Positions 24,549 to 32,954 of a stretch of 38,288 bases of DNA are shown here, piece by piece. The stretch covers positions 1-38,288 of the forward strand of contig CAYTMV010000021.1 of NCBI GenBank assembly GCA_964439015.1, given 5' to 3'. Within the stretch, counting starts at the first letter, position 1. Every line of letters begins with the position of its first letter. The position numbers and the translations under genes are program-made. Source of the DNA: Gemmobacter sp964439015. Its GTDB lineage: Bacteria; Pseudomonadota; Alphaproteobacteria; Rhodobacterales; Rhodobacteraceae. Below the pieces are notes generated by a model that worked only from the letters and a program-made list of their open reading frames with translations, was not told the DNA's origin and did no database searches.

Positions 24549-25508
24549 ATGAATTACCTCGAATTCGAAAAGCCGCTGGCCGAGATCGAAGGCAAGGCGG
24601 AAGAGCTTCGGGCCTTGGCGCGCAACAACGCCGAGATGGATGTCGAGAAAGAGGCCGCGGCCCTTGACCGCAAGGCCGAGCAGTTGCTGAAGGATCTGTA
24701 TCGCGACCTGACGCCCTGGCGCAAATGTCAGGTGGCCCGCCATCCCGACCGTCCGCATTGCAAGGATTACATCGACGCGCTGTTCACCGAGTTCACGCCG
24801 CTGGCCGGCGACCGCAACTTCGCTGACGACCATGCGGTGATGGGGGGGCTGGCGCGGTTCAACGACCAGCCGGTGGTGGTGATCGGCCATGAAAAGGGCA
24901 ATGACACCAAGACCCGGATCGAACGCAACTTTGGCATGGCCCGGCCCGAAGGCTATCGCAAGGCAATCCGGCTAATGGACATGGCGGACCGGTTTGGTCT
25001 GCCGGTGGTGACGCTGGTGGACACCCCCGGCGCCTATCCCGGTAAAGGTGCCGAGGAACGCGGGCAGGCCGAAGCCATTGCCCGCTCGACCGAGAAATGC
25101 CTGCAGATCGGCGTGCCGCTGATCTCGGTCATCATCGGCGAGGGCGGGTCGGGCGGGGCCGTCGCCTTCGCCACGGCAAACCGCGTCGCCATGCTGGAAC
25201 ACTCGGTCTATTCGGTGATCTCGCCCGAGGGTTGCGCCTCGATCCTGTGGAAGGATGCCGAGAAGATGCGCGAGGCGGCCGAGGCGCTGCGCCTGACCGC
25301 GCAAGACCTGCAAAAACTGGGCGTGATCGACCGAATCGTCAAGGAACCGCTGGGCGGCGCGCAGCGCGGCCGCAAGGAAACCATTGAGGCCGTGGGCAAG
25401 GCGCTGGAAACCATGCTCAAGGAACTGTCGGGCAAGAAGCCTGACGCGCTGGTCAAGGACCGCCGTCAGAAGTTCATCGACATGGGCAACAAGGGTCTGG
25501 CGGCCTGA
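24549..25508 (+). CDS. accA: Acetyl-CoA carboxylase carboxyltransferase alpha subunit
   Basis: A 319-residue subunit of the cytoplasmic acetyl-CoA carboxylase, which makes malonyl-CoA for fatty-acid synthesis by transferring the carboxyl group from biotin. It begins MNYLEFEKPLAEIEGKAEEL, continues with VARHPDRPHCKDYID, FTPLAGDRNFADDHA and VVVIGHEKGNDTKTRIERNFGMARPEGYRKA (named in part), then VTLVDTPGAYPGKGAEERGQ, GEGGSGGAVAFA and SPEGCASILWKDAEK, all conserved AccA segments of the crotonase-like fold. AGGGAG (24537-24542) is 6 nt upstream of ATG 24549; a longer frame from 24366 crosses the structured leader and lacks homology. accD and accBC are not in the window. Confidence 0.96.
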   Translation: MNYLEFEKPLAEIEGKAEELRALARNNAEMDVEKEAAALDRKAEQLLKDLYRDLTPWRKCQVARHPDRPHCKDYIDALFTEFTPLAGDRNFADDHAVMGGLARFNDQPVVVIGHEKGNDTKTRIERNFGMARPEGYRKAIRLMDMADRFGLPVVTLVDTPGAYPGKGAEERGQAEAIARSTEKCLQIGVPLISVIIGEGGSGGAVAFATANRVAMLEHSVYSVISPEGCASILWKDAEKMREAAEALRLTAQDLQKLGVIDRIVKEPLGGAQRGRKETIEAVGKALETMLKELSGKKPDALVKDRRQKFIDMGNKGLAA

Positions 25509-25564
25509 TCGGCGCCCAAAGTGCGGGGGCGCAGCCTGATGGGCCGCGCCTCAGCCGCCGCTCC

Positions 25565-26293
25565 TCAGCCCCTGAACCCGGCCTCGGCCATCAGGCGGTT
25601 GGACTGGCCTTCCACCTGTTCTTCCATGCGCCGCATGAAATCGGCATGTCCCAGCCCCGGTGGGATCGGCTCCATGAACTCCACCACCGCCGTGCCGCGC
25701 TTGCGCAGAATGCCGTGCTTGGGCCAGAACAGGCCGATATTGGTGGCGACCGGCACGCAGGGCTGGCCCAGCTGGCTGTAAAGGATCGCCGAGCCCGCCT
25801 TGTAGGGCCGCACTTCGCCCGGGGGCACGCGGGTGCCTTGCGGATAGATGACCAACTGCCCGGGCAGCGCCTTGCCCGAGGTGACATCGGCCATCATCCG
25901 GCTGATTGCCGCGCCGCGCTTGCCGCGGTCGACCGGCACGCAGCCCATCCGCAGCGCGATGAAGCCCCAGACCGGCACGAAGATCAGCTCGCGCTTCATG
26001 ATGAACTTGCCGCGCGGAATGCGGGTGTAGATCACCATGATGTCGAGAAAACTTTGATGCTTGGCTGCGATCAGCACCTCGTCCACTGGCGGCGTGCCGC
26101 GCACCTCGACCTTCAGGCCGACAAGAACGCGGGCTGACCAGATCACCCAGCGGCAAAAGGCCTGCCCCGCCAGGTGGGCGGCGCGGCGGCTGAAGGCGGC
26201 GGGGATCACCATGACCAGACCGATCACCACCATCACCAGATACATCTGTATGATGAAGATCAGCGATAGCAGCCATTGCAGGGCCTTTGGCAT
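25565..26293 (-). CDS. plsC: 1-acyl-sn-glycerol-3-phosphate acyltransferase (PlsC)
   Basis: A 242-residue inner-membrane acyltransferase expected to convert lysophosphatidate to phosphatidate. One long hydrophobic segment at about residues 8-33 anchors it. The signature KHQSFLD gives His79 and Asp84, GCVPVDRG is motif II-like, and YPQGTRVPPGE (150-160) is the motif III region, with Gln where many members have Glu; PQGTR is a known variant in this family. PVATNIGLFWPKHG follows. It begins 1 bp after the ftsX stop, so translation is probably coupled with ftsX, an alphaproteobacterial arrangement that ties envelope lipid synthesis to a division gene. Confidence 0.88.
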   Translation of the reverse strand: MPKALQWLLSLIFIIQMYLVMVVIGLVMVIPAAFSRRAAHLAGQAFCRWVIWSARVLVGLKVEVRGTPPVDEVLIAAKHQSFLDIMVIYTRIPRGKFIMKRELIFVPVWGFIALRMGCVPVDRGKRGAAISRMMADVTSGKALPGQLVIYPQGTRVPPGEVRPYKAGSAILYSQLGQPCVPVATNIGLFWPKHGILRKRGTAVVEFMEPIPPGLGHADFMRRMEEQVEGQSNRLMAEAGFRG

Positions 26294-26294
26294 C

Positions 26295-27197
26295 TCAGGT
26301 CAGTTCCTTCAACTTGGTAAAGGCTGCGGCGCGAGTGGCGGCAAAGGCGATCGCTGCGGCCAGAGGCGGCAGGGTCAGCGGCCACAGCCAACCCGCGCCC
26401 TGAAAGCCCAGACCGGTCAGAAATCCGCCCGCAGTATCGGCTGCCGGCAGCAGCGCCACGCCGATCAGACCGGCCAGCGCGCCAATACACGCGCCCCCCA
26501 GGGCCCGCAGCGTGAAACGGCGCACGAAGGCGCGCACGATATAGCTGTCCTTGGCGCCGACCAGCCGCAGCACCCGGATCACCTGCGAATTGGCCGACAG
26601 GCTGGCATTGGCGGCCAGCGTGATCATTGCCGCCATCGCGCCCAGGATCAGCACGAGGCTCAGCCCGGCCAGCAGGTTCAGCCGGCCAGCCGCCAGCGCC
26701 AGCGGGCGGCGCCAGCGGGCGTGATCGTCCAGCACCGCGCCCGGCGCCTCGGCCGCCAGGCGCTGGCGCAGCCCTTCGGTGTCGTAACCATCATCGCCCT
26801 CGACCAGCTCGACCAGTTGCGGGATCGGCAGATCCTCGACCGGCAGGTCCGGGCCGAACCACGGCTCCAGCAGTTTGCGCTGTTCGGCGGCGTCCAGCGC
26901 GCGGGCGCTGTCAACGCCCGGCGTGGTCGCCAGAATGTCCAGCACGGCGCGGGTTTGCATCGTCAGCTGATCGGCCGGAGCGGAAATGCGGATGGTTGCG
27001 GTGCGCGCCAGCGCATCCGCCCAGCGATCCGCCAGCCGGCCCGAGGCCAGCGACAGCGCCAGCGCGAACACCGCCAGAAAGGTCATCGCCGCCGCCGTGA
27101 AGGTGGTGAGCCACGCAGTATGCCCCGAGGGTGGCACCACCCGGTCGGCATGGCCGTCAGGGCGCAAAAGCTGGGCGAGGGGGGGCGGCAGTTTCAC
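26295..27197 (-). CDS. ftsX: Cell division protein FtsX
   Basis: A 300-residue permease-like partner of FtsE. The first membrane helix is at about 28-55 (TAWLTTFTAAAMTFLAVFAL), then a periplasmic domain of about 110 residues, and three helices at the C-terminus: LALAAGRLNLLAGLSLVLIL with AAMITLAANASL, LRALGGACIGALAGLIGVALL and LTLPPLAAAIAFAATRAAAF. In other bacteria FtsEX transmits ATP hydrolysis to murein hydrolases at the septum. The start is GTG and its GTGA overlaps the ftsE stop by 4 bp, so the two are translationally coupled. Sequence is divergent, as is usual for FtsX; the call rests mainly on topology and linkage to ftsE. Confidence 0.88.
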   Translation of the reverse strand: MKLPPPLAQLLRPDGHADRVVPPSGHTAWLTTFTAAAMTFLAVFALALSLASGRLADRWADALARTATIRISAPADQLTMQTRAVLDILATTPGVDSARALDAAEQRKLLEPWFGPDLPVEDLPIPQLVELVEGDDGYDTEGLRQRLAAEAPGAVLDDHARWRRPLALAAGRLNLLAGLSLVLILGAMAAMITLAANASLSANSQVIRVLRLVGAKDSYIVRAFVRRFTLRALGGACIGALAGLIGVALLPAADTAGGFLTGLGFQGAGWLWPLTLPPLAAAIAFAATRAAAFTKLKELT

Positions 27198-27865
27198 AGG
27201 TCGGCCCCCGCCAGTTGCACCCGCCGCTTGGCGATCCGCAGCACCCGTGCGGCCACCAAAGTCTTGGCCTGACGGATCAGGTTCAGGTCATGGGTCGCGA
27301 TCAGCACGGTCTTGCCCATCCGGTTCAACTCGACCAGCAGCGTCAGCAGCCGCAACGACATATCCCAATCTAGGTTGCCCGTCGGCTCGTCCGCCAGAAT
27401 CACATCGGGCCCCATGATGATTGCGCGGGCCAGCGCGGCGCGCTGGCGCTCGCCGCCGGAAAGCTGGGGCGGGCGGCTGTCGGCCAGCGGCCCCAGGCCC
27501 ACCCAGGTCAGCAGGTCCGACAGGTCGCGCGCGTCGCCCTCGCGGCCGGCCACGGTCAGCGGCAGCGCGACATTGGCTGCCACCGGCAGGTGGTCGAGAA
27601 ACTGGCAGTCCTGATGCACCACGCCGATGCGCCGCCGCGTCAGCGCCACATCGTCGCGGCTGAGGCTGCGCACCTCGCGGTCAAACAGCATCACATGGCC
27701 CGCGGTGGGCAGAAGTTCGGCATAACACAGCTTCAGCAGCGTCGATTTTCCCGATCCCGACGGTCCGGTGAGGAAATGAAACGATCCCGGCGCCAGCCGC
27801 AGCGAGACCTCGGACAAAAGCTCGCCCCCGCCGTAGTTGTAGGCCACATTGTCAAAGGCAATCAT
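27194..27865 (-). CDS. ftsE: Cell division ATP-binding protein FtsE
   Basis: A 223-residue ABC-type ATPase. Walker A is GPSGSGKST (34-42), the Q-loop is GVVHQDCQFLDHLPVAANVALPL, the ABC signature is LSGGERQR (135-142), Walker B is VILADEPTGNLD (155-166) and the switch His is in LIATHDLNL. The Q-loop text QDCQFLDHLPVAANVALPL and short length are typical of FtsE rather than of transporter ATPases. It is the first gene of the ftsE-ftsX-plsC operon and is divergent from the zinc-ribbon gene. Confidence 0.93.
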   Translation of the reverse strand: MIAFDNVAYNYGGGELLSEVSLRLAPGSFHFLTGPSGSGKSTLLKLCYAELLPTAGHVMLFDREVRSLSRDDVALTRRRIGVVHQDCQFLDHLPVAANVALPLTVAGREGDARDLSDLLTWVGLGPLADSRPPQLSGGERQRAALARAIIMGPDVILADEPTGNLDWDMSLRLLTLLVELNRMGKTVLIATHDLNLIRQAKTLVAARVLRIAKRRVQLAGADL

Positions 27866-28005
27866 CTGGGCGGGCGCTTTCCGGTCACACGGGTGGCAGG
27901 GCGATCAGGCGCCCGGTAGAACCTTTGCCCAAAAGCCCCGGCGGTTTCAACCGCCCTGCGGCGGGCAAGCGGTTGGTCTGCCATAATTTCGCCGTGTCCC
28001 GAGGC

Positions 28006-28034
28006 TTGGATAAACCGAACATCGTTGCTACAAC
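28006..28034 (+). promoter_or_regulatory. Candidate promoter of the zinc-ribbon gene
   Basis: TTGGAT (28006-28011), a 17-bp spacer and TACAAC (28029-28034) lie about 27 bp before ATG 28062 in the ftsE-divergent gap. The ribosome-binding site GGAAGG follows at about 28052. Confidence 0.45.
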
Positions 28035-28061
28035 GAGAACAGTCTCCAGCCGGAAGGTGCC

Positions 28062-28841
28062 ATGCGGCTCGTTTGTCCCAATTGCGATGCCCAGTACGAG
28101 GTCGCCGATGATGCGATCCCGGCAGAGGGGCGTGACGTCCAGTGTTCTGCCTGCGGAACCGTTTGGTTCCAGAACTCTCCGGGCGTGCTGGCTGCCAAGG
28201 CGGCCGAGGCCGCGCTGTTTGACGGTCCGGCACCGGTTGATGCTGGCCTGCACGATGCGCCCATCCATACCGCGCCCGGGCTGATCGTGGACGCGCCCGA
28301 TCTGCCCGCCGAGGACGACCCGCTGGACGTCGCGCCGGATGAGGATGTGCCTGCCTCCCCCGATTCAGCGGCCGCCCCGCGCCGCAGTCTGGATGAAAGC
28401 CTGCTTGCCGTCCTGCGCGAGGAGGCCGAGCGCGAGGCCGAAGCCCGCCGCGCCGAGACGCCGCGCGGGATCGAGATCCAGCCCGATCTCGGGCTGGACG
28501 ATGCCCCGCCTCTGCAACGGCCCGGCCGGTCGCGCGATGTCTTTCCGGATATAGAGGAAATCAACTCGACCCTGCGCCCCTCAGCCGAACATGACGGGCT
28601 GGGGCCAGAGGCCGCGAGCGAGCCGGTCTTGTCCGCGAATGGCGGTTTCCGGCGGGGTTTCATGGTCATGGTGGCGCTGGGCATCCTCGTGCTGGCGCTG
28701 TACATGTCGGCGCCGCGGCTGGCCGAGCAGGTGCCCGCCCTCGCGCCGGTGCTGGACGGCTTCACCCATGTGGTGGACGGATTGCGTGTGGCGCTGGATG
28801 GCTGGATGAAGCAGGCCACATCCGCCCTTCAAGGCGGCTGA
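28062..28841 (+). CDS. Zinc-ribbon (MJ0042-type) single-pass membrane protein
   Basis: A 259-residue protein with an N-terminal zinc ribbon, MRLVCPNCDAQYEVADD, in which Cys5/Cys8 pair with Cys28/Cys31 (CSACG); this is the MJ0042 family-type knuckle. A long acidic, Pro/Ala-rich region follows at about 50-190, with a charged stretch LREEAEREAEARRAE likely to be coiled coil. A single membrane helix lies at about 200-217 (FMVMVALGILVLALYMSA), and the C-terminal 40 residues would be periplasmic. The zinc domain should face the cytoplasm. Its function is unknown; relatives are common in alphaproteobacteria, and its position opposite ftsE hints at an envelope or division role (inference). Confidence 0.85.
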   Translation: MRLVCPNCDAQYEVADDAIPAEGRDVQCSACGTVWFQNSPGVLAAKAAEAALFDGPAPVDAGLHDAPIHTAPGLIVDAPDLPAEDDPLDVAPDEDVPASPDSAAAPRRSLDESLLAVLREEAEREAEARRAETPRGIEIQPDLGLDDAPPLQRPGRSRDVFPDIEEINSTLRPSAEHDGLGPEAASEPVLSANGGFRRGFMVMVALGILVLALYMSAPRLAEQVPALAPVLDGFTHVVDGLRVALDGWMKQATSALQGG

Positions 28842-28860
28842 CGGCCCGCACCTTTCCGGC

Positions 28861-31356
28861 TCAGAACAGTTCGAGCAATCGTTTGAGGTAATCGCGCTCG
28901 CCTTCCGGGCGGGCCTGCTCGCCCGAGCGGCGGCGCAATTCTTCCAGCAGGTCCTGCGCGCGGCGATAGACGTCCTGCCCCTGTAACAGGTTGCTGTCCG
29001 ATCCCAGCCGCCGCCCCTCGCCGGGCTGGCGGCCCAGCGGGTCCGCGCCGGGTTGGGGCGTGCCGCCCTCGGCCGGATTGCCGGGCTGACCTTCGCGACG
29101 CTGGGCGTCGGCCTGTGCCTCGCCCAGATCGCGGATGCCGTCGCGCAGGCGATCCATCGCCTCGGCCTGCCGGTCCAAGGCGCCATTCAGATCGCCCTCG
29201 CGCAACGCGCGTTCGGCCTCGTCCATCTGCCGTTGCGCCTCGTCGAGGGCCTGCCGTCCGGCCTCGCCCTTGTCGCTGCCGGCACCGGGCAGTCCCTGAC
29301 GCCCGAGACCTTCCAGCCGGTCGCTCAGCTGGCGCTGGCGGTCGGCAAGGGAGCCGTCGGGCTGACCTTCCGCACCCTCGCCCGGCTGGCCCGGTTGGCC
29401 CGGCTGCTGTCCTTGACCCGGCTGCTCCTCCTGCAACTGGCGGAACGCCTCGTCTGACAGGCCCTGCTGATCGCGCAGCGTCTGGCCCAGATCGCGCATC
29501 GACTGGCTGCCCGGCCCCTGACCCGGCCCCTCGGTGATCTGCAGATTGTCCAGCAATTGCTGCAGCATCGCCATGGCCTCGGCCGCCTCGGCCATCTTGC
29601 CCTCTTCCATCAGACGCTGGATTTCATCCATCATCTGCTGGATCTGGTCGCCGGTCATCTCCATCCGCTGGGCGTTGTCGGCCATCTGACTGTCGGGATT
29701 GCGGCGCTGCTCTTCGGCCAGCATCCGCAGGTAATCATCGGTGGCCTCGCGCAGCTCGTCCATCAGGCGCTGGATTTCGGCAGGGTCGGCGCCGTTCTTG
29801 ATTGCCTCGGCCAGCCGGTCACGGGCACGGTTCAGTCGGTCGCGGGCCGATGCCAGATCGCCCTCCTCGACCAAGGTGGCGATCTCCCACAGCTCGGCCG
29901 CCAGTTCATCACGCAGCGCGGGCGGCAGGTCGGCCCGCGCCTCGTCCAGCCGGCGCAGCGCCACGCGCAAGCGCAAAAAGGCGCTTTCATCGCGGATCAG
30001 ATCCTGCGGGCGGTGGGTCACAGCCTTCAGCACCTGCACCACACGGGGGGCGTTGATGCGGTTCCACAGCAGATCGCGGCGCATCTCGATCAGGGCGGCG
30101 GCCAGCGGGTCGAAGAAGCGTTGGGCGGGCAGGATTGCGGCGATGGGCGTGGCCGTGCCGGTCTGACCCGCCGCATCGCTGACCGAGAGGCTGATCTGCA
30201 CCGGCAGATTGGCGAAAGGATGCTGCGACAGATCCTCGACCAGCAACTCGTCGAAGGTCGCACGGTTGCCCGAGATCGGCAGCGGCAGATCCAGCACCAG
30301 CGGCTCGCGCGGTTCTGGATCGGTGCTGAGGCCATAGCGGCGGTCAATGGCGGCCAGATCAAGGGTGATCGTGGCGGTGCCGACGGTGATGCCGTGATCG
30401 TCCTTGGCCGAAAACGGCAGCGACATGCGGTTGTCACGGTCGCGGCTGGGCGGTGCAGTGGCGGTGACGGTCGGGGCCGTGTCGGGAAGGGCCGTTACCT
30501 CCCAGCGCCGTCCGCCCGCACCGGCAATTTCCAGACTGCCCGATTGGATCACGGCAAATTCCTGCACGGGCTCGGACGCGGGCGGCGGGGCTGTGCGGGC
30601 CGAGACCGTCTCGGCCAGCGTCAGATCGCCCACCTCGCCGTAAAGCCGGATCTGCAGACGTGTGCCGACCGGCAGGTCCAGCCGCTCGGCGGTCTGGTCG
30701 GCCAGATACAGCGTCGGCTTGCCGGTATGCGCGGGGGGCGTGGCCCAGCCTTCCCAGCTGGGGCCGGCAGCCTGCGCGCTGCCGCCGGGCGTGCCCAGAT
30801 CTGCCACCCGCCAGACCGAGCCGAAGATCAGCGCCATCACCAGACCGATCAGCGCCATGTGGCGCAAGCCGTAGGGATCGCGGGCGGCCAGCCGCAGATC
30901 GGGTTGCACGGGGCGCGCCTGCGTGGCGCGGCTTGCCATGCGGGCGCGATGCGCTGCCCAGACGGCCTCGGCCGCAGGATCGCCGCCGCCAATGGCCATA
31001 TGGTCGGCAAGGGTTGCCAGGGGCTGGCCGGGCAGGGTGGCATCCAGCCGCGCCAGCGCCTCGGCCCGGCTGGGGCGATGGAACCCACGCAGCCCCCAGA
31101 CCAATGCCGCCAGCAGCCCAAATGCAAGTGCCAGCACCAGAAGCCATGCAGCCTCGATCGGCAAAAGATCAAAGACGGCGAAGCCTTGCGCGGTCAGGCC
31201 CGCCATGACCAGCGTGGCCAGCGGCCAGAACCGTCTGGCAATCCGTTCGGCCCAAAGGCCGGCCCATGTCAGCCGCAAGGGCCAGCGCACACGGGACAGC
31301 ACCGTCGCCAGATCGGCGGCGTCAGGTCCGTCTTGTCGTGGCGCGGGTGTCGTCAT
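28861..31356 (-). CDS. TIGR02302/DUF4175 family membrane protein with a Gln/Gly-rich coiled-coil tail
   Basis: An 831-residue protein of the alphaproteobacteria-specific TIGR02302 family (function unknown). Three membrane helices lie near the N-terminus at about 43-65, 69-89 and 165-185. A central part is probably beta-rich and outside the membrane (segments with many short hydrophobic strands and DDHGITVGTATITL). From about 470 on it is helical and charged, with repeated LMDELREATDDYLRMLAEEQRR and QQMMDEIQRLMEEGKMAEAAEAM stretches (named in part), then a low-complexity GQGQQPGQPGQPGEG zone and another charged coil to the end, which closes in DYLKRLLELF. It starts 34 bp after lysA on the same strand. 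The family commonly neighbours lysA. Confidence 0.9.
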   Translation of the reverse strand: MTTPAPRQDGPDAADLATVLSRVRWPLRLTWAGLWAERIARRFWPLATLVMAGLTAQGFAVFDLLPIEAAWLLVLALAFGLLAALVWGLRGFHRPSRAEALARLDATLPGQPLATLADHMAIGGGDPAAEAVWAAHRARMASRATQARPVQPDLRLAARDPYGLRHMALIGLVMALIFGSVWRVADLGTPGGSAQAAGPSWEGWATPPAHTGKPTLYLADQTAERLDLPVGTRLQIRLYGEVGDLTLAETVSARTAPPPASEPVQEFAVIQSGSLEIAGAGGRRWEVTALPDTAPTVTATAPPSRDRDNRMSLPFSAKDDHGITVGTATITLDLAAIDRRYGLSTDPEPREPLVLDLPLPISGNRATFDELLVEDLSQHPFANLPVQISLSVSDAAGQTGTATPIAAILPAQRFFDPLAAALIEMRRDLLWNRINAPRVVQVLKAVTHRPQDLIRDESAFLRLRVALRRLDEARADLPPALRDELAAELWEIATLVEEGDLASARDRLNRARDRLAEAIKNGADPAEIQRLMDELREATDDYLRMLAEEQRRNPDSQMADNAQRMEMTGDQIQQMMDEIQRLMEEGKMAEAAEAMAMLQQLLDNLQITEGPGQGPGSQSMRDLGQTLRDQQGLSDEAFRQLQEEQPGQGQQPGQPGQPGEGAEGQPDGSLADRQRQLSDRLEGLGRQGLPGAGSDKGEAGRQALDEAQRQMDEAERALREGDLNGALDRQAEAMDRLRDGIRDLGEAQADAQRREGQPGNPAEGGTPQPGADPLGRQPGEGRRLGSDSNLLQGQDVYRRAQDLLEELRRRSGEQARPEGERDYLKRLLELF

Positions 31357-31390
31357 CGCCCCTGCCGTGCCGAGGTCGCGCGGGCGCGCC

Positions 31391-32659
31391 TCATTTCAAC
31401 CATTGGGGTATGGTATCGCGTGCGAGGATTTCGTCAAATGATGGTCGCGCCCGGATGACGGCGAATTGATCCCCGGACACCAGCACCTCGGGCACCAGCG
31501 GCCGGGTGTTGTATTCGCTGGCCATCACCGCGCCGTAAGCCCCGGCCGAGCGGAAGGCCACCAGATCCCCCGCCGCCAGCAGCGGCAGATCGCGTGCGCG
31601 GGCAAAGGTGTCGCCGGTCTCGCAGACCGGCCCCACGACGTCAAAGGCATGGCTGGGCGCCCCGGCAGGCGGCTCGGCCACGGCGACGATGTCGTGATGG
31701 GCGTCATACATCGACGGGCGAACCAGATCGTTCATCGCCGCATCGAGGATCAGGAAATCGCGGCCCTCGCCGTTCTTCACATAGATCACCTGCGAGACCA
31801 GCACGCCTGAATTGCCCGAGATCAGCCGCCCCGGCTCGATCTCGATCTCGCAGCCCAGATGGCCCAGCGTGCGCTTGATCATCGCGCCGTAATCCACCGG
31901 CAGCGGCGGCGCCTCGTTGGAGCGGGTGTAGGGGATGCCCAGGCCACCGCCCAGATCCAGCCGTTCGATCACATGCCCATCGGCGCGCAGGGCCTCGGTC
32001 AACTCGGCCACCTTGCGGAAGGCCAGCTCGAAGGGTTCCAGATCGGTCAGCTGGCTGCCGATATGTACATCGACCCCCACCACGCGAATGCCCGGCAGGC
32101 TGGCGGCCAAAGCGTAGACGTCCCGCGCGCGGGCAATCGGGATGCCAAACTTGTTCTCGGACTTGCCGGTGGCGATCTTGGCGTGGGTCTTGGCGTCCAC
32201 ATCCGGGTTCACACGGATGGCGATTGGCGCGGTGGCGCCCATGGCCGCGGCCACCTCGGACAGCGCGCGCAACTCGGGCTCGGATTCGACGTTGAACTGA
32301 CGGATGCCGCCTTCCAGCGCCAGCCGCATCTCGTCACGGGTCTTGCCGACACCGGAAAAAACGATCCGCTCACCCGGCACACCGGCGGCCTTGGCGCGCA
32401 GATATTCGCCGCCCGACACCACGTCCATCCCCGCGCCCAGATCGCCCAGCACCTTCAGCACCGCAACATTGGACAGCGATTTGATGGCAAAGCAGACCAG
32501 ATGCGGCAGCGGCGCCAGCGCCTCGGTGAACAGCTGGAAATGCCGGGTCAGCGTGGCGGTGGAATAGCAGTAGAACGGCGTGCCCACCGCGGCTGCGATC
32601 TCGGCCAACGCCACATCCTCGGCATGCAGCTGGCCGTTGCGATAGATGAAATGGTCCAT
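31391..32659 (-). CDS. lysA: Diaminopimelate decarboxylase
   Basis: A 422-residue PLP enzyme (alanine racemase-like barrel) that makes L-lysine from meso-diaminopimelate. CFAIKSLSN holds the PLP-binding Lys60; IVFSGVGKTRDEMRLAL, VNPDVDAKTHAKIATG with KFGI, VGVDVHIGSQLTD, LDLGGGLGIPY, EPGRLISGNSGVLV and the substrate-contact GPVCETGDTFA are all present. The C-terminal YGAVMASEYNTRP completes the dimer site. GGAGG lies 7 nt before the ATG. It lies 73 bp after fdsD on the same strand, and I see no convincing terminator between them. Confidence 0.96.
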   Translation of the reverse strand: MDHFIYRNGQLHAEDVALAEIAAAVGTPFYCYSTATLTRHFQLFTEALAPLPHLVCFAIKSLSNVAVLKVLGDLGAGMDVVSGGEYLRAKAAGVPGERIVFSGVGKTRDEMRLALEGGIRQFNVESEPELRALSEVAAAMGATAPIAIRVNPDVDAKTHAKIATGKSENKFGIPIARARDVYALAASLPGIRVVGVDVHIGSQLTDLEPFELAFRKVAELTEALRADGHVIERLDLGGGLGIPYTRSNEAPPLPVDYGAMIKRTLGHLGCEIEIEPGRLISGNSGVLVSQVIYVKNGEGRDFLILDAAMNDLVRPSMYDAHHDIVAVAEPPAGAPSHAFDVVGPVCETGDTFARARDLPLLAAGDLVAFRSAGAYGAVMASEYNTRPLVPEVLVSGDQFAVIRARPSFDEILARDTIPQWLK

Positions 32660-32732
32660 GGCGTGCCTCCGGTTTCCGCGCTTTTAGCAGATGACGCGGG
32701 GCAGTCCATCTGCCGCAGGCCGAAATTGCCGG

Positions 32733-32954
32733 TCAGGCGGCAACCGGGCGGCGGATCTGGGCGGCGGCCTCAAGCACCAGCGGGCGCAGGCCGTCGCCGC
32801 CGGCATCCAGCACCTCGAACAACTGGCGGCGCATCCGCGGCTCCCAGAAGTCGTTGATGTGGCTGGCAAGCCCAGAGACGCCTTCGGCATGGGGTTTGGA
32901 TTCCATGAAGCGGGCAATCTGGTTGGCCATGGTGATCAGCTTGTCAGGCGACAT
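32733..32954 (-). CDS. fdsD: Formate dehydrogenase delta subunit
   Basis: A 73-residue protein recognised by MSPDKLITMANQIARFMESK, GVSGLASHINDFWEPRMRRQL and the following LLEAAAQIRRP-type tail (VLEAAAQIRRPVAA here), the FdsD pattern. In Rhodobacter capsulatus the delta subunit binds the FdsGBA enzyme and is needed for its assembly, apparently in maturation of the molybdenum cofactor. The start lies 11 bp inside fdhD, so it is translationally coupled. It is the last gene of the fds operon. Confidence 0.88.
   Translation of the reverse strand: MSPDKLITMANQIARFMESKPHAEGVSGLASHINDFWEPRMRRQLFEVLDAGGDGLRPLVLEAAAQIRRPVAA

Noticed and set aside
29557..31458. A 633-residue plus-strand frame opposite the DUF4175 gene
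   Set aside because: The minus-strand product matches TIGR02302 over its full length; the plus-strand product is His/Gln/Gly-rich without motifs.
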